From Fictibacillus sp. FJAT-27399 (lineage in GTDB: Bacteria > Bacillota > Bacilli > Bacillales > Fictibacillaceae): DNA of 64,000 bases. Shown in pieces: positions 14,924-23,727 of this stretch. Each line of letters starts with the position of its first letter. Position 1 is the first letter of the stretch. Under the pieces are notes generated by a model that saw nothing but the letters and a program-made list of their open reading frames with translations, searched no databases and had not been told where the DNA came from. Made by a program: the position numbers and the translations under genes. The stretch is from positions 84,814-148,813 of the forward strand of contig NZ_LMVC01000006.1 of assembly GCF_001510655.1 (NCBI RefSeq), in the 5' to 3' direction.

Positions 14924-15487
14924 TCATAGCCGTCTCCTCACATATTTTTTTAGAATAAACCATGTGATTTCCAGCCAGGCCAAACTATATCCCCACGTGA
15001 AAAGCAATAGGTACAGCCAAAGATAAAAGTTGCCGGTACTGTGGAATGCGGGCCCGAATAGAGGAAATTGAAATCCGATCAGCATGATGCAAATTCCAGA
15101 AATAAGACAAATGGAACCAGTGGTTACAATCAAAATACGTCTTTTAAAAAAAGTAAAGCCATGGCCCAATCCCAATCCAAGCAAACCGGTTGTAAAAATA
15201 AAAATCAATAATTCACTAGGCTGCACAATAACAAGGAGCAGACATGTTAAAACGAAGGAGTAAAACCCAAGAAGCGGAGAGATGATGGTGATCAAAACAA
15301 CAGGAAGAGTGGAAAGGGGACTGATGATGAGTCCGATCATCGGCAGAGTACCTCCAGCAGATTGCAGGAGTGCAGTCACTGCAGAAGCAATGGAAGTCAT
15401 TACGAGTAATGCAGTTTTAGAAAAGCGGTTCTGAACAGAGTATGCTGCCATTTCAACAAGGCGATCCATTCTTTTAAAAAGATACAT
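14924..15487 (-). CDS. hydrophobic membrane protein, unknown (ECF S-component-like)
   Basis: A 187-residue protein with six hydrophobic segments (about residues 25-45, 50-70, 73-92, 95-110, 118-138 and 150-178). Its general look, small and six-helix with short loops, is that of ECF transporter S components or DUF2232-type proteins, but no diagnostic motif is seen. AGGAGG lies five bases before the ATG. Upstream of the start is a perfect 8-bp palindrome (15518-15535). It is monocistronic within a decaying neighbourhood, and its own intactness is plausible but unproven. Confidence 0.6.
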   Translation of the reverse strand: MYLFKRMDRLVEMAAYSVQNRFSKTALLVMTSIASAVTALLQSAGGTLPMIGLIISPLSTLPVVLITIISPLLGFYSFVLTCLLLVIVQPSELLIFIFTTGLLGLGLGHGFTFFKRRILIVTTGSICLISGICIMLIGFQFPLFGPAFHSTGNFYLWLYLLLFTWGYSLAWLEITWFILKKYVRRRL

Positions 15488-15517
15488 AGAAGCCTCCTGC
15501 CATTCATTTTTTTACGT

Positions 15518-15535
15518 GACTATATCAATATAGTC
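15518..15535. promoter_or_regulatory. palindrome upstream of the membrane protein gene
   Basis: GACTATAT-CA-ATATAGTC, eight-base perfect arms, 31 bases upstream of the minus-strand start at 15487. It could be a regulator binding site; no cognate regulator is adjacent. Confidence 0.4.
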
Positions 15536-15638
15536 CTGAACGTAAGGGGCATTCCTATTTTTACCTATTTTTATATGAAGGTTTACCGTAAACGGGCACT
15601 TCAAATGAGGATGTTATGAATAACCACGATGGAGGATG

Positions 15639-15675
15639 GAAAGAGCCGGGGATTTCAACGCTCCAGGCTCTTCAT
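15639..15675 (-). terminator. intrinsic terminator of the 45-residue gene
   Basis: AAGAGCC and GGCTCTT arms around the gene's 3' flank. Confidence 0.7.
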
Positions 15676-15688
15676 CATTCAAGTTGAT

Positions 15689-15826
15689 TTATATCATTTC
15701 TTCTGTTTCTATATCTGGTTCTTCGTCGCTTTTGTTAAATTCCGGTCCGCCGTATTGCTCGTTGATCTCTTTAGCTAGTTGCTCCAGGAACTCATCTGAG
15801 AATAAGTGCCCTTCTTTTTTAGACAT
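15689..15826 (-). CDS. 45-residue acidic protein, unknown function
   Basis: A short gene encoding a hydrophilic, strongly acidic protein: it begins MSKKEGHLFSDEFLEQLAKE and ends in a run rich in Asp and Glu. It is supported by a perfect AAGGAGG ribosome binding site about seven bases before the ATG and a terminator hairpin just after the stop. No membrane segment or Cys motif is present. I do not recognise a family. It is divergent from the kimA riboswitch. Confidence 0.7.
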   Translation of the reverse strand: MSKKEGHLFSDEFLEQLAKEINEQYGGPEFNKSDEEPDIETEEMI

Positions 15827-15974
15827 TTTAAATCCTCCTTTTTTTCGGGAAGTTCAAAATTTCTTTGTATATTAAATATTACCCACATCTTTAAAATTAC
15901 CTTTAAGTAAAGTTTTTAATCTTTGTATTTACATTTTTTTAAGAGAGGAGTATTATTATCTAAGTTTCAAATTC

Positions 15975-16165
15975 TTAAATCGCTTAAACCAATTGGTGCG
16001 GGGGAACCATAATGGGCTTTTTTAAAAAGTCCTGGGGGTGAATCCTTAAGCAGGTAGGGCTACTCAATGGCCCGAATCCGACAGCTAACCTCGTAAGCGT
16101 TAATGAGAAGGAAATGAAGCTTGTGAGACTGGTAAACAAACGTCCGCAGGTCTATTAAAATTGGC
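15975..16165 (+). promoter_or_regulatory. c-di-AMP (ydaO-yuaA) riboswitch
   Basis: The leader contains the conserved blocks of the ydaO-yuaA class in order: ATCGCTTAAACC, GGTGCGGGGGAACC, a variable arm, GGGGGTGAATCC, AGGTAGGGCTACTC, GGCCCGAATCCGACAG and CTAACCTCGTAAGCG. It ends in GGGGGCTTTTTT, which could be part of the expression platform. Binding of c-di-AMP switches off the downstream potassium importer. Confidence 0.95.
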
Positions 16166-16224
16166 TTGGGGGCTTTTTTCATGTGCATCTATACACAAAT
16201 TTTTTATCGGCGGAGGAAAAAACA

Positions 16225-18048
16225 GTGTTTTCTTATTTAAAGAGACTATTAATCGGAAGACCGCTCAAATCAAATGAGCTGGGGGAGCAGAAGCTTAACA
16301 AAACAAAAGCTTTAGCCATTCTTTCCTCAGATGCGTTATCATCTGTTGCGTATGGACCGGAGCAGATCTTGATCGTCTTAGTTACGGTTGGTGCTGCGGC
16401 TTTCTGGTATTCCATTCCCATTGCGGTTGGTGTACTTATTCTTTTAACTGCACTTATTTTATCCTATCGGCAGATCATCTTTGCCTATCCACATGGCGGT
16501 GGGGCTTATGTTGTTTCAAGAGATAATTTAGGAGTGAATCCTGGATTAATCGCAGGCGGCTCGCTGCTGGTTGATTATATTTTAACCGTGGCAGTTAGTG
16601 TGTCAGCGGGTACAGATGCTATTACGTCTGCTTTCCCGGCGCTGCATTCTTATACTGTACCGATTGCGATTGTGTTTGTTTTGTTCCTTACAACTTTAAA
16701 TTTACGCGGGGTAACAGAATCTGCTTCAATTTTAGCTTATCCCGTTTATCTGTTTGTCCTAGCTTTATTTATCTTGATAGGTGTTGGATTGTATCAAATT
16801 TCAACGGGCCAGGTGCCTGCTGACTTACATACGTCTGTTGGAACACCAGTTGCCGGAATCAGTCTGTTTTTATTGCTGAAGGCCTTTGCTTCAGGCAGCT
16901 CAGCGTTAACAGGTGTAGAAGCCATTTCTAATGCTATACCGAATTTCAAGGATCCTGCCCCCAACAACGCGTCAAAGACGTTGATGGCCATGGGCGGATT
17001 ATTGGCTTTACTATTTTCAGGAATTGTTTATTTGGCTTATTATTATGGAATTACTCCAAGTGTAAAGGAGACAGTGGTTTCTCAAATTGCCGACCATACA
17101 TTTGGAAGAAACTATATGTATTATTTTATTCAGGGAACAACAGCATTAATTCTAATTTTGGCTGCAAACACAGGATATTCCGCTTTCCCGTTGCTCGCAG
17201 TTAACCTTGCAAAAGATAAATTTATCATGCGGATGTTTACCATTAGGGGTGACAGGCTTGGTTACTCAAATGGAATCATTACATTGGGAGTCAGCGCGAT
17301 TATCCTGATCATCCTGTTTAAAGGACAGACAGAACATCTTATTCCGCTTTATGCCGTCGGGGTGTTTATCCCCTTCACCTTGTCTCAGTCAGGCATGATC
17401 GTGAAATGGATCAGGGAAAAACCAAAGGGATGGGTATCAAAGCTTATTATCAATGCAACCGGAGCTCTCATCAGTTTAACGGTAACCCTGATGTTCTTCT
17501 TTACTAAATTTCCACAGGTGTGGCCGGTATTAATCTTCTTGCCGATCATCGTCATCATCTTTCATAAGATCAAAACACATTATGAATTAGTAGGGGAACA
17601 ATTAAGAATTAAACCGGATCAGCAGCCGAAGACGATTGAAGGCAACGTCATTATCGTACCTGTAGCAGGAATTACACAAGTTGTTGAAAACTCCATCAAT
17701 TTTGCTACCTCACTTACAGATCAGGTCATAGCGGTATATGTTGCATTTGAGCGTGAGGACGAAAGAATATTCGAAGAAAAATGGAAGAAATGGCAGCCGA
17801 ATGTGCGCCTCGTTACGCTGCATTCCCATTATCGAAGCATTATCCAGCCATTGACGAAATTTATTGACACGGTACAGCATAAAGCGAATGAAAATAACTA
17901 TCAAGTAACCGTATTGATACCTCAGTTCATTACGAAGAAAAGCTGGCATAATATTCTTCATAACCAGTCAAGCTTACTGATTCGAGCGTATTTGCTCTTT
18001 AAACGAGATGTGGTTATTGCGACCGTGCCTTACCGTTTTAAAAAATAG
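16225..18048 (+). CDS. kimA: high-affinity potassium importer KimA
   Basis: A 607-residue APC-superfamily transporter closely resembling KimA (formerly YdaO) of Bacillus subtilis: RLLIGRPLKS start, ALAILSSDALSSVAYG, GGGAYVVSRDNLG, GGSLLVDYILTVAVS, about twelve membrane segments, and a C-terminal cytoplasmic USP-like domain that binds c-di-AMP in the B. subtilis protein. The GTG at 16225 was chosen because GGAGG lies eight bases upstream and it gives the same length as the B. subtilis protein; the in-frame ATG at 16183 has no such site. It is controlled by the upstream riboswitch. Confidence 0.96.
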   Translation: MFSYLKRLLIGRPLKSNELGEQKLNKTKALAILSSDALSSVAYGPEQILIVLVTVGAAAFWYSIPIAVGVLILLTALILSYRQIIFAYPHGGGAYVVSRDNLGVNPGLIAGGSLLVDYILTVAVSVSAGTDAITSAFPALHSYTVPIAIVFVLFLTTLNLRGVTESASILAYPVYLFVLALFILIGVGLYQISTGQVPADLHTSVGTPVAGISLFLLLKAFASGSSALTGVEAISNAIPNFKDPAPNNASKTLMAMGGLLALLFSGIVYLAYYYGITPSVKETVVSQIADHTFGRNYMYYFIQGTTALILILAANTGYSAFPLLAVNLAKDKFIMRMFTIRGDRLGYSNGIITLGVSAIILIILFKGQTEHLIPLYAVGVFIPFTLSQSGMIVKWIREKPKGWVSKLIINATGALISLTVTLMFFFTKFPQVWPVLIFLPIIVIIFHKIKTHYELVGEQLRIKPDQQPKTIEGNVIIVPVAGITQVVENSINFATSLTDQVIAVYVAFEREDERIFEEKWKKWQPNVRLVTLHSHYRSIIQPLTKFIDTVQHKANENNYQVTVLIPQFITKKSWHNILHNQSSLLIRAYLLFKRDVVIATVPYRFKK

Positions 18049-18053
18049 TTGAT

Positions 18054-18098
18054 GAAAAAAACACTTCCGAAGATTTTACCTCACGGAAGTGTTTTTTC
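18054..18098. terminator. bidirectional terminator between kimA and the MFS gene
   Basis: AACACTTCCG and CGGAAGTGTT arms with A-run and T-run on either side. The last codons and stop of the minus-strand MFS gene lie inside it. Confidence 0.88.
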
Positions 18099-19274
18099 TG
18101 TTTTAGGATGGATTCGTAAGGCTGATAAGCTCCGCTTGCGTTCTGACATTGAAATCAAAGCGGTAGCCAGGGCGATAATAATGAAACATCCGCCGACGGT
18201 TGCATTGGATTCTACGGTAGATTGCTCAATCACAAAACCGCCGATGGCAGAACCGAACGCAATACCAAAGTGAAGCGCCGTGTTATTCAGGCTTTGCTGG
18301 ATATCCGACGTTTCAGCAGTGGAGGATTCGATAAGATAGCTTTGCATCGCGGGTGTAATGGCCCAGCTCAGCATGCTCCAGATAATCATCACGCTCAAGA
18401 AAAACGGAAGGGAAAACGTTGTATAAGGAATAACGAACATCGTAAACCCGAAAAGGATGATAAATCCAATAATAGAGCGTTTCGTACCCAAACGGTCAGC
18501 AAGAAAACCTCCAACACCTCCGCCAGCTACCGCCGCACAGCCAAAGACGAGATAAACAATGCTTACCCACGTTCCGTTCAGGCCAAGGGCTGTTTTTAAG
18601 AAGGGTGTTAAATATCCATAAAGCGTCAAGTGGCCGGCCAAAAAGAGGAAGGACGTTAACTGGCCGAACAGAAGCTTTCGGTTTTTCAGCGTCTTTATCT
18701 GTATCATAAGGGAAACAGCAGGTTTTGAAGCCATTTGCTCCATAAAAAAGTAAACCCCAGCTATGGAAAGCAGCGTCAATCCGGCGATCAAAATAAAAGG
18801 AGCACGCCAGCCGAATGCATTTCCAAGCATTAATCCGATCGGAACTCCAAGCACGAGCGAGGCACTGATTCCCATGAAAACGACACCGATGGCACGAGCA
18901 CGATATTTTTCAGATACGATATTAGATGCGATTGTGATGCACAGAACAACCAGCAGAGAGCCGCTTGCCGCTGATAGGATTCGAGCAATCAAGAGCACAC
19001 TGTATGTCGGGCTGAAGATCGCAATGCCGTTTCCGGCAAAAAACACGAGCAGTGTCAGCAGGGTAAGGCGTTTTCTTTCTACTTTAGATGTCATCATAAG
19101 AAGAAGAGGTGAGGCGACCGCAAAAACAAGCGAAAATGCTGTGATCAGAAAACCGGCATGGCCGATGCTGACATGTAAGTCTTCCGCCACGAGATCAAGT
19201 ATTCCGCCAATGATCAATTCAACCATACCTACAACAAAAGATACGATGGTCAATAAGTAAACACGTTTATTCAT
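18081..19274 (-). CDS. MFS transporter (DHA1 type)
   Basis: A 397-residue twelve-segment major facilitator protein of the AraJ/YtbD-like drug:H+ antiporter group, with the loop 2-3 motif in abbreviated form and the motif GVPIGLMLGNAFGWRAPF typical of segment five. It is divergently transcribed from a TrmB-family regulator 143 bases away, which probably controls it. An inverted repeat, GTTAC and GTAAC around nine bases, lies just upstream of its start (about 19304-19322). The substrate is unknown. Confidence 0.88.
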   Translation of the reverse strand: MNKRVYLLTIVSFVVGMVELIIGGILDLVAEDLHVSIGHAGFLITAFSLVFAVASPLLLMMTSKVERKRLTLLTLLVFFAGNGIAIFSPTYSVLLIARILSAASGSLLVVLCITIASNIVSEKYRARAIGVVFMGISASLVLGVPIGLMLGNAFGWRAPFILIAGLTLLSIAGVYFFMEQMASKPAVSLMIQIKTLKNRKLLFGQLTSFLFLAGHLTLYGYLTPFLKTALGLNGTWVSIVYLVFGCAAVAGGGVGGFLADRLGTKRSIIGFIILFGFTMFVIPYTTFSLPFFLSVMIIWSMLSWAITPAMQSYLIESSTAETSDIQQSLNNTALHFGIAFGSAIGGFVIEQSTVESNATVGGCFIIIALATALISMSERKRSLSALRIHPKTEKTLP

Positions 19275-19417
19275 AGCTATTCATCCTTTTGTGAAAAAGT
19301 TACCACTGTAATAGTAACATTTATAAAAAGAAAAACAAGATAAAAGTTTGTTTGTACATAAATTGGAAAGGACTGTGTTATGATTTACATAGTGATTAAA
19401 GTCAAGGAGTCAAAAAC

Positions 19418-20176
19418 ATGCTGCAGCAATTCGGATTTACTCAATATGAAAGCCAGGTTTATCAATCCTTAATCACCGAGGATCAGCCGCTGGATGCTAC
19501 CGGTATTGTCAAACGTTCTGGAGTTCCCCGTTCCAAAGTGTATGAGGTGCTTCACCGTCTGGCGGAAAAAGGAATGATCATGGAATCAACGGTGGAAAAA
19601 AAGCGGCTGTATACCGCACTGCCGATCGAGGCAACGATTAAAAAGCTCAAAGCCGACTTTGAGGCCAATGTACAGCAGCTTAGAGAAGCACAGATAAAAA
19701 AAACAGTAACCGACGACCGGGTGTGGACGCTGAAAGACAATCAATCCATCCAATCTGTCCTGCAAGGTCTGCTGCAGGGAGCGGAACAATCCATTATCAT
19801 TTCTGGGTGGGCGGATGACTTAACAGGCTATCTCCCATTACTGGAAGAGAAATGTAAAAACGGGCTTTCAGTAAAAATTCATGTGATCGGTGAACTCTCC
19901 ACGGAAATTCCGGACGTCTCGACCTTAATACCAGATACGCAGCACGGAACGTTGGAGAGAAGCCGGATCCTGATCGTGGACGAAGAGGAGATGCTCTTTG
20001 CTGGGATGGAAGATACGGCCTGGCAAGCCATTCGGACGAAATCACGTCCTCTCGTCAAATTCTTCGCGGAATTCTTTTATCATGATGTGGCACTAACAGA
20101 AATCACAAGAAAATACAAAGACACCGTCATGAAGGATGAAGCTGTAAGGAATGTTCTGTTGAACTTAAGATATTAG
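19418..20176 (+). CDS. TrmB-family transcriptional regulator
   Basis: A 252-residue TrmB-type regulator: an N-terminal winged helix (FGFTQYESQVYQSLI, GIVKRSGVPRSKVYEVLHRLAEKGMI), a linker coiled coil (residues 70-95) and a C-terminal ligand domain with PLD-like strands. TrmB proteins respond to sugars or other metabolites. AAGGAG precedes the ATG. The divergent MFS gene is the obvious target. A promoter-like TATGAT and palindromic sequence lie in the shared intergenic region. Confidence 0.88.
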   Translation: MLQQFGFTQYESQVYQSLITEDQPLDATGIVKRSGVPRSKVYEVLHRLAEKGMIMESTVEKKRLYTALPIEATIKKLKADFEANVQQLREAQIKKTVTDDRVWTLKDNQSIQSVLQGLLQGAEQSIIISGWADDLTGYLPLLEEKCKNGLSVKIHVIGELSTEIPDVSTLIPDTQHGTLERSRILIVDEEEMLFAGMEDTAWQAIRTKSRPLVKFFAEFFYHDVALTEITRKYKDTVMKDEAVRNVLLNLRY

Positions 20177-20547
20177 CTCTGTTAGTCAATGTTGTTGATT
20201 TCTGGTGGGGCGGATTGAACCGCCTTCGGAAAAACAGAAGGGTAAAAGCAAGCTTTTTCCCGTCTGCTTTTCTGGCGCTTCATTTGTTTCACAAATCAGC
20301 AGGCTCTTATCATTCGCCTGCTATCACCCCTTATTATTGGGAAAAAACTTGAGGGACTCTTTTAAGCATCAGTTTGCGAAGCCCATTAAGATTGAAAATC
20401 CACAATATGCTTTTGTAAAGCCAAGATATAATAAGAATAATAGCTCCTGCATAGCAGGGGCTATTTATTTGGAGAAATTTAACGAATTGAAAATGTCCCA
20501 AATAGGGTAAAGACTCCTATAACGAAAATCAGACAGGAGATGTTATT
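20177..20547. other. intergenic stretch with hairpins, no supported gene
   Basis: It holds a small hairpin (GGCGG-N6-CCGCC at 20209-20224) and a terminator-like hairpin (20441-20468: AATAGC-CCTGC with GCAGG-GCTATT, then TTATTT). The promoter of the next gene should be after 20470. No convincing reading frame or known RNA motif was recognised. Confidence 0.5.
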
Positions 20548-21297
20548 TTGGAGAATCAGAAGCCAGTGATCGGGATTACATGCTCAACAAAGGACATAGG
20601 AGGTCAGGAAACGGCCTATTTGCACTATAGCTATGCTACTTCTGTTATGAAGGCGGGTGGTGTTCCAGTCATACTTCCTATGGGTGACAAAGAAACGGTG
20701 AAAGAATGGGCAGCCCTGTGTGATGGCATACTGCTCAGCGGGGGAGAGGACATGGATCCACTGCAAATTGGAGCAGAACCGCATCCTAATCTTGGAAAAG
20801 TCATTCCGGAACGAGACGAAACAGAAATCAACCTCATCAACTATGCACAGAATAATAATATTCCTATCTTTGCGATCTGCCGGGGAATTCAGGTATTGAA
20901 CGGAGCTTTGGGTGGCACGCTGGTGCAGGATCTAAATGAAGAGAGAGAGGATGTCATTAAACATTATCAGGACGGTGCGCGTTCGGCTGCCACTCATTCC
21001 ATCAGCGTAGATAAAGGTACGCTTTTATCCGAAATTCTTGGAACTGAGGATATATCGGTTAATAGTTTTCATCATGGGGCAGTAGATGAAGTGGCACCGG
21101 GCTTAAAAGCTGCGGCCTATGCTTCAGACGGAGTGATTGAAGCTTTAGAAAGCACGGATCTAGAGAAAAGCTGGATGCTAGCAGTTCAATGGCATCCGGA
21201 AGATATGACAGAAGTAAGTGATGAAATGCATCAATTGTTTGTTCATTTCGTGCAAAAATGCCATGAGTTGTTGGAGAAGGAACAGCCCGCTCTCTAA
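20548..21297 (+). CDS. peptidase C26 / gamma-glutamyl-GABA hydrolase-like amidotransferase
   Basis: A 249-residue class I glutamine-amidotransferase-like hydrolase (peptidase C26, PuuD-like). The catalytic triad is visible: C111 in FAICRGIQVLNGALGG, H216 and E218 in AVQWHPED. The motifs GGVPVILP, LLSGGEDMDP, IPERDETE and NSFHHGAV are typical. These enzymes hydrolyse gamma-glutamyl amides such as gamma-glutamyl-GABA. The start is TTG with AGGAGA ahead; no better in-frame ATG is present. It is monocistronic and followed by a terminator. The exact substrate is not certain. Confidence 0.9.
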   Translation: MENQKPVIGITCSTKDIGGQETAYLHYSYATSVMKAGGVPVILPMGDKETVKEWAALCDGILLSGGEDMDPLQIGAEPHPNLGKVIPERDETEINLINYAQNNNIPIFAICRGIQVLNGALGGTLVQDLNEEREDVIKHYQDGARSAATHSISVDKGTLLSEILGTEDISVNSFHHGAVDEVAPGLKAAAYASDGVIEALESTDLEKSWMLAVQWHPEDMTEVSDEMHQLFVHFVQKCHELLEKEQPAL

Positions 21298-21327
21298 TCA
21301 GTAATGTATTAATAGGAAATCAGGTCA

Positions 21328-21361
21328 TAAAAAAAGAGCTGTTCATCAGCTCTTTTTTTAG
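21328..21361. terminator. bidirectional terminator
   Basis: AAAAAAAGAGCTG and CAGCTCTTTTTTT arms between convergent genes. Confidence 0.9.
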
Positions 21362-22251
21362 TTTCCTTTAGGGGGGACGAACAGTGAGAGATGTTGTTTC
21401 AGCACATTTGCTTGAAACGGAAGAGGCTCGCCTTCATCTCCATCAATATTGACCACAAGCTGTTCTGAAGCGGAAACCTTCAGTGAAGCCGACTTGATAT
21501 ATTCCACATCATTGTGTTCTTGTAGCTCACCCTTGATCAGTTTTGGGATGATGTTTAACGTACCAGGAAAAGAAATGTTTTTGACCACGTAAATATGAAA
21601 GATCCCGTCATTCACCTTCGCATGAGGCGCAAGCTTTTCAAAACCTCCTACGGAATTGGTAAGTGCGGTAATTAATAAATACGCTTTTCCCTCCCATTCG
21701 CCTTGATCATGCGAGATGGTCAAGGCGAATGGTGTTTTATTAATGATAGCCTTCATTCCTTCCACAAAATAAGCAAACGGCCCGAGCAGTGTTTTTTGCT
21801 CTGTACTCACGTTGTAGGAGGCTTCGGCAATGGCTCCCACCGCCAGAACATTCATAAAGTGTCTGTCATTGATCTTACCGATATCTGCTTTTTTAAAGTG
21901 CTGGGAAGGAAGAATCTTTATAGCTTCAGAAGGGTCAAGCGGAATGTTCAGCGCTCTTGCGAAATCGTTGACCGTACCGAGCGGAATGATTCCAAAATCG
22001 GGCCGGTGCTCTTGTTCAGCGAGTCCGTTGACTGCCTCACTAACTGTACCATCTCCGCCCATGGATACTACGGTATCATAGTGAAGTTCACATGCTTTTC
22101 TTGCAAACTCCTCAGCGTCGCCTTCTTTTCTTGTTTCACTAACGGTCACTTCCTCATGAAATTTTTGAAGTGTTCGTTCCGCCTCCGGAAGAAGATCCTT
22201 CGCTTGTTCCTTTCCAGAAGAAGGATTCAAGATAATCATCGCCTTTGTCAT
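21358..22251 (-). CDS. diacylglycerol kinase-family lipid kinase
   Basis: A 297-residue protein of the DagK/YegS lipid kinase family. It shows IILNPSSGK at the N-terminus, the catalytic GGDGT motif at residues 65-69, PLGTVNDFAR near residue 102, and the C-terminal beta-sandwich with VNIDGDEGEPLPF. It phosphorylates a lipid such as diacylglycerol or undecaprenol; the specific lipid is not determined. A purine-rich GGGGGG site precedes the ATG. It is monocistronic. Confidence 0.9.
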   Translation of the reverse strand: MTKAMIILNPSSGKEQAKDLLPEAERTLQKFHEEVTVSETRKEGDAEEFARKACELHYDTVVSMGGDGTVSEAVNGLAEQEHRPDFGIIPLGTVNDFARALNIPLDPSEAIKILPSQHFKKADIGKINDRHFMNVLAVGAIAEASYNVSTEQKTLLGPFAYFVEGMKAIINKTPFALTISHDQGEWEGKAYLLITALTNSVGGFEKLAPHAKVNDGIFHIYVVKNISFPGTLNIIPKLIKGELQEHNDVEYIKSASLKVSASEQLVVNIDGDEGEPLPFQANVLKQHLSLFVPPKGN

Positions 22252-22420
22252 AGGCCCCCCCTTTTTCTACTGTATTCCTAAATAAGAGAGTACCCGTTAC
22301 GGGTTGATTTCTAACTTGCAGGGGCAGTAAAGCTTTCGGGTACACTGGCCCTTTCATGAAAGGAAAAAGATGTTCTCTGTCGAATGAAAGAAGGTAGTGG
22401 ATGTCGAAAGGGAGTATCAC

Positions 22421-23551
22421 ATGGAATTTACCATTAATAAAGAGTATTTGAGCCAAGCTGTTTCGGATGTCAGTAAAGCGGTATCGGCACGGACAACATT
22501 GCCGATTCTATCTGGAATAAAGATAGCTGCTGACTATAACCGCCTTACCCTGACCGGAAGCAATGCTGAGATCGTGATTGAGCGTGTGCTGCATTCCGAT
22601 GTGCAAGGGGAGAGCATGATGGCAGTACATAAAACCGGAAGTATAGTTGTTTCTGCAAAATATTTAAATGACCTTATCAAAAAACTGCCGGGTGATCTGC
22701 TGGTTAAGGTTGGGGAAAATCATTCGGTATCCATTCAATCAGAAGATATTGTTGTATCACTAAAAGGATTTCATGCAGGGGAGTTTCCTCGCCTCACGAT
22801 GTCACAGCCTGAAGCCAGCCATAAGTTACCAGGCACCGTTCTAGCTGATATGATCAAACGAACGATGTTTGCTGTCAGTAAAAATGGAGCACGGCCTGTC
22901 CTGACGGGTGTGCATTTTGTCTTTGATCAAAATTTTTTCTGCAGCACCGCTACCGACTCTCTGAGACTGGCAACCTATAAACGCAATATCGGCGCCAATT
23001 TGACCGGCTCATTTATCGTGCCTCAGCCTGCTCTGCATGAGTTTTTAAAGCTAATGGGGAGCTACACGGGTGAAGTCACCTTAAAGCTTACTGAAAGCTA
23101 TATTGAGTTTTCAACCGATGTTTTTTCTTTTTATTCGAGGCTCATTGCCGGAAAGTATCCAAACACGGCATCCTTGATTCCGAACGAATTTAAAACGGTT
23201 ATTACTTTGCAGGCCAGTGATTTCTTAAAAGGAATTGACCGGGCAGCATTGTTTGCAGGGGAGTGGAAAAATAATAATGTGAATCTAACCCTTCTGGAGG
23301 GGAAAAAGCTCGGGATCTCTTCCCGATCTATGGAATCAGGCACCATCCATGAGATCCAGAACATTAACAGTTTAGAAGGCGAGGAAGAACTCAGTATTTC
23401 TCTTGATGGGAAGTTTCTGACGGAAGCTCTGCGCGGAATAAAAGATGAAGAAATCAAAATCAGTTTCAGCGGGTCCATGAAGCCTGTTTTGATCGAATCT
23501 GTTTCTGATTCTCCTTATCAGCATCTTATTTCTCCCGTGAGAGCGTATTGA
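22421..23551 (+). CDS. dnaN2: DNA polymerase III beta-clamp paralogue
   Basis: A 376-residue sliding-clamp protein with all three clamp domains: MEFTINKEYLSQAVSDVSKA, LPILSGIKI, RPVLTGVHF with TATDSLRLA, and the final SPVRAY resembling the clamp C-terminus ILPVRTY. Sequence is clearly divergent from the canonical Bacillus DnaN. The gene stands alone, without dnaA, recF or gyrB, so it is probably a second clamp, as found in some Bacillus species (inference). The ATG at 22421 follows AAAGGGAG; an earlier in-frame start at 22397 lacks one. The symbol is descriptive only. Confidence 0.88.
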   Translation: MEFTINKEYLSQAVSDVSKAVSARTTLPILSGIKIAADYNRLTLTGSNAEIVIERVLHSDVQGESMMAVHKTGSIVVSAKYLNDLIKKLPGDLLVKVGENHSVSIQSEDIVVSLKGFHAGEFPRLTMSQPEASHKLPGTVLADMIKRTMFAVSKNGARPVLTGVHFVFDQNFFCSTATDSLRLATYKRNIGANLTGSFIVPQPALHEFLKLMGSYTGEVTLKLTESYIEFSTDVFSFYSRLIAGKYPNTASLIPNEFKTVITLQASDFLKGIDRAALFAGEWKNNNVNLTLLEGKKLGISSRSMESGTIHEIQNINSLEGEEELSISLDGKFLTEALRGIKDEEIKISFSGSMKPVLIESVSDSPYQHLISPVRAY

Positions 23552-23596
23552 TGGGGAGAAGAGGGTTTGCTCTTGGGGTTTGGAAGGCGGATTGTC

Positions 23597-23715
23597 GTTT
23601 ACCCGCTAAAACAAGTGATTTACCCGCCGAAACGAAGCAAATACCCGCCAAAATAAAAAAATACCCGCGGAAATAGGACGTTTACCCGCCAAAACCTTAT
23701 TATAATAAACTAGCG
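23597..23715 (+). repeat. 21-bp-period intergenic array A3 (TTTACCCGCC units)
   Basis: Five units, with the TACCCG core at 23600, 23621, 23642, 23662 and 23683 (steps 21, 21, 20, 21), each a variant of TTTACCCGCCAAAA plus a variable spacer, followed by ATAATAAACTAGCGG. The same order of spacers recurs in A4 and A5. It lies between the convergent clamp and lsrF genes beside a terminator. Confidence 0.93.
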
Positions 23716-23727
23716 GATAATCAATAC

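Noticed and set aside
18222-19260. Plus-strand open frames opposite the DHA1 MFS gene
   Set aside because: Shadow frames with biased, basic composition on the non-coding strand.
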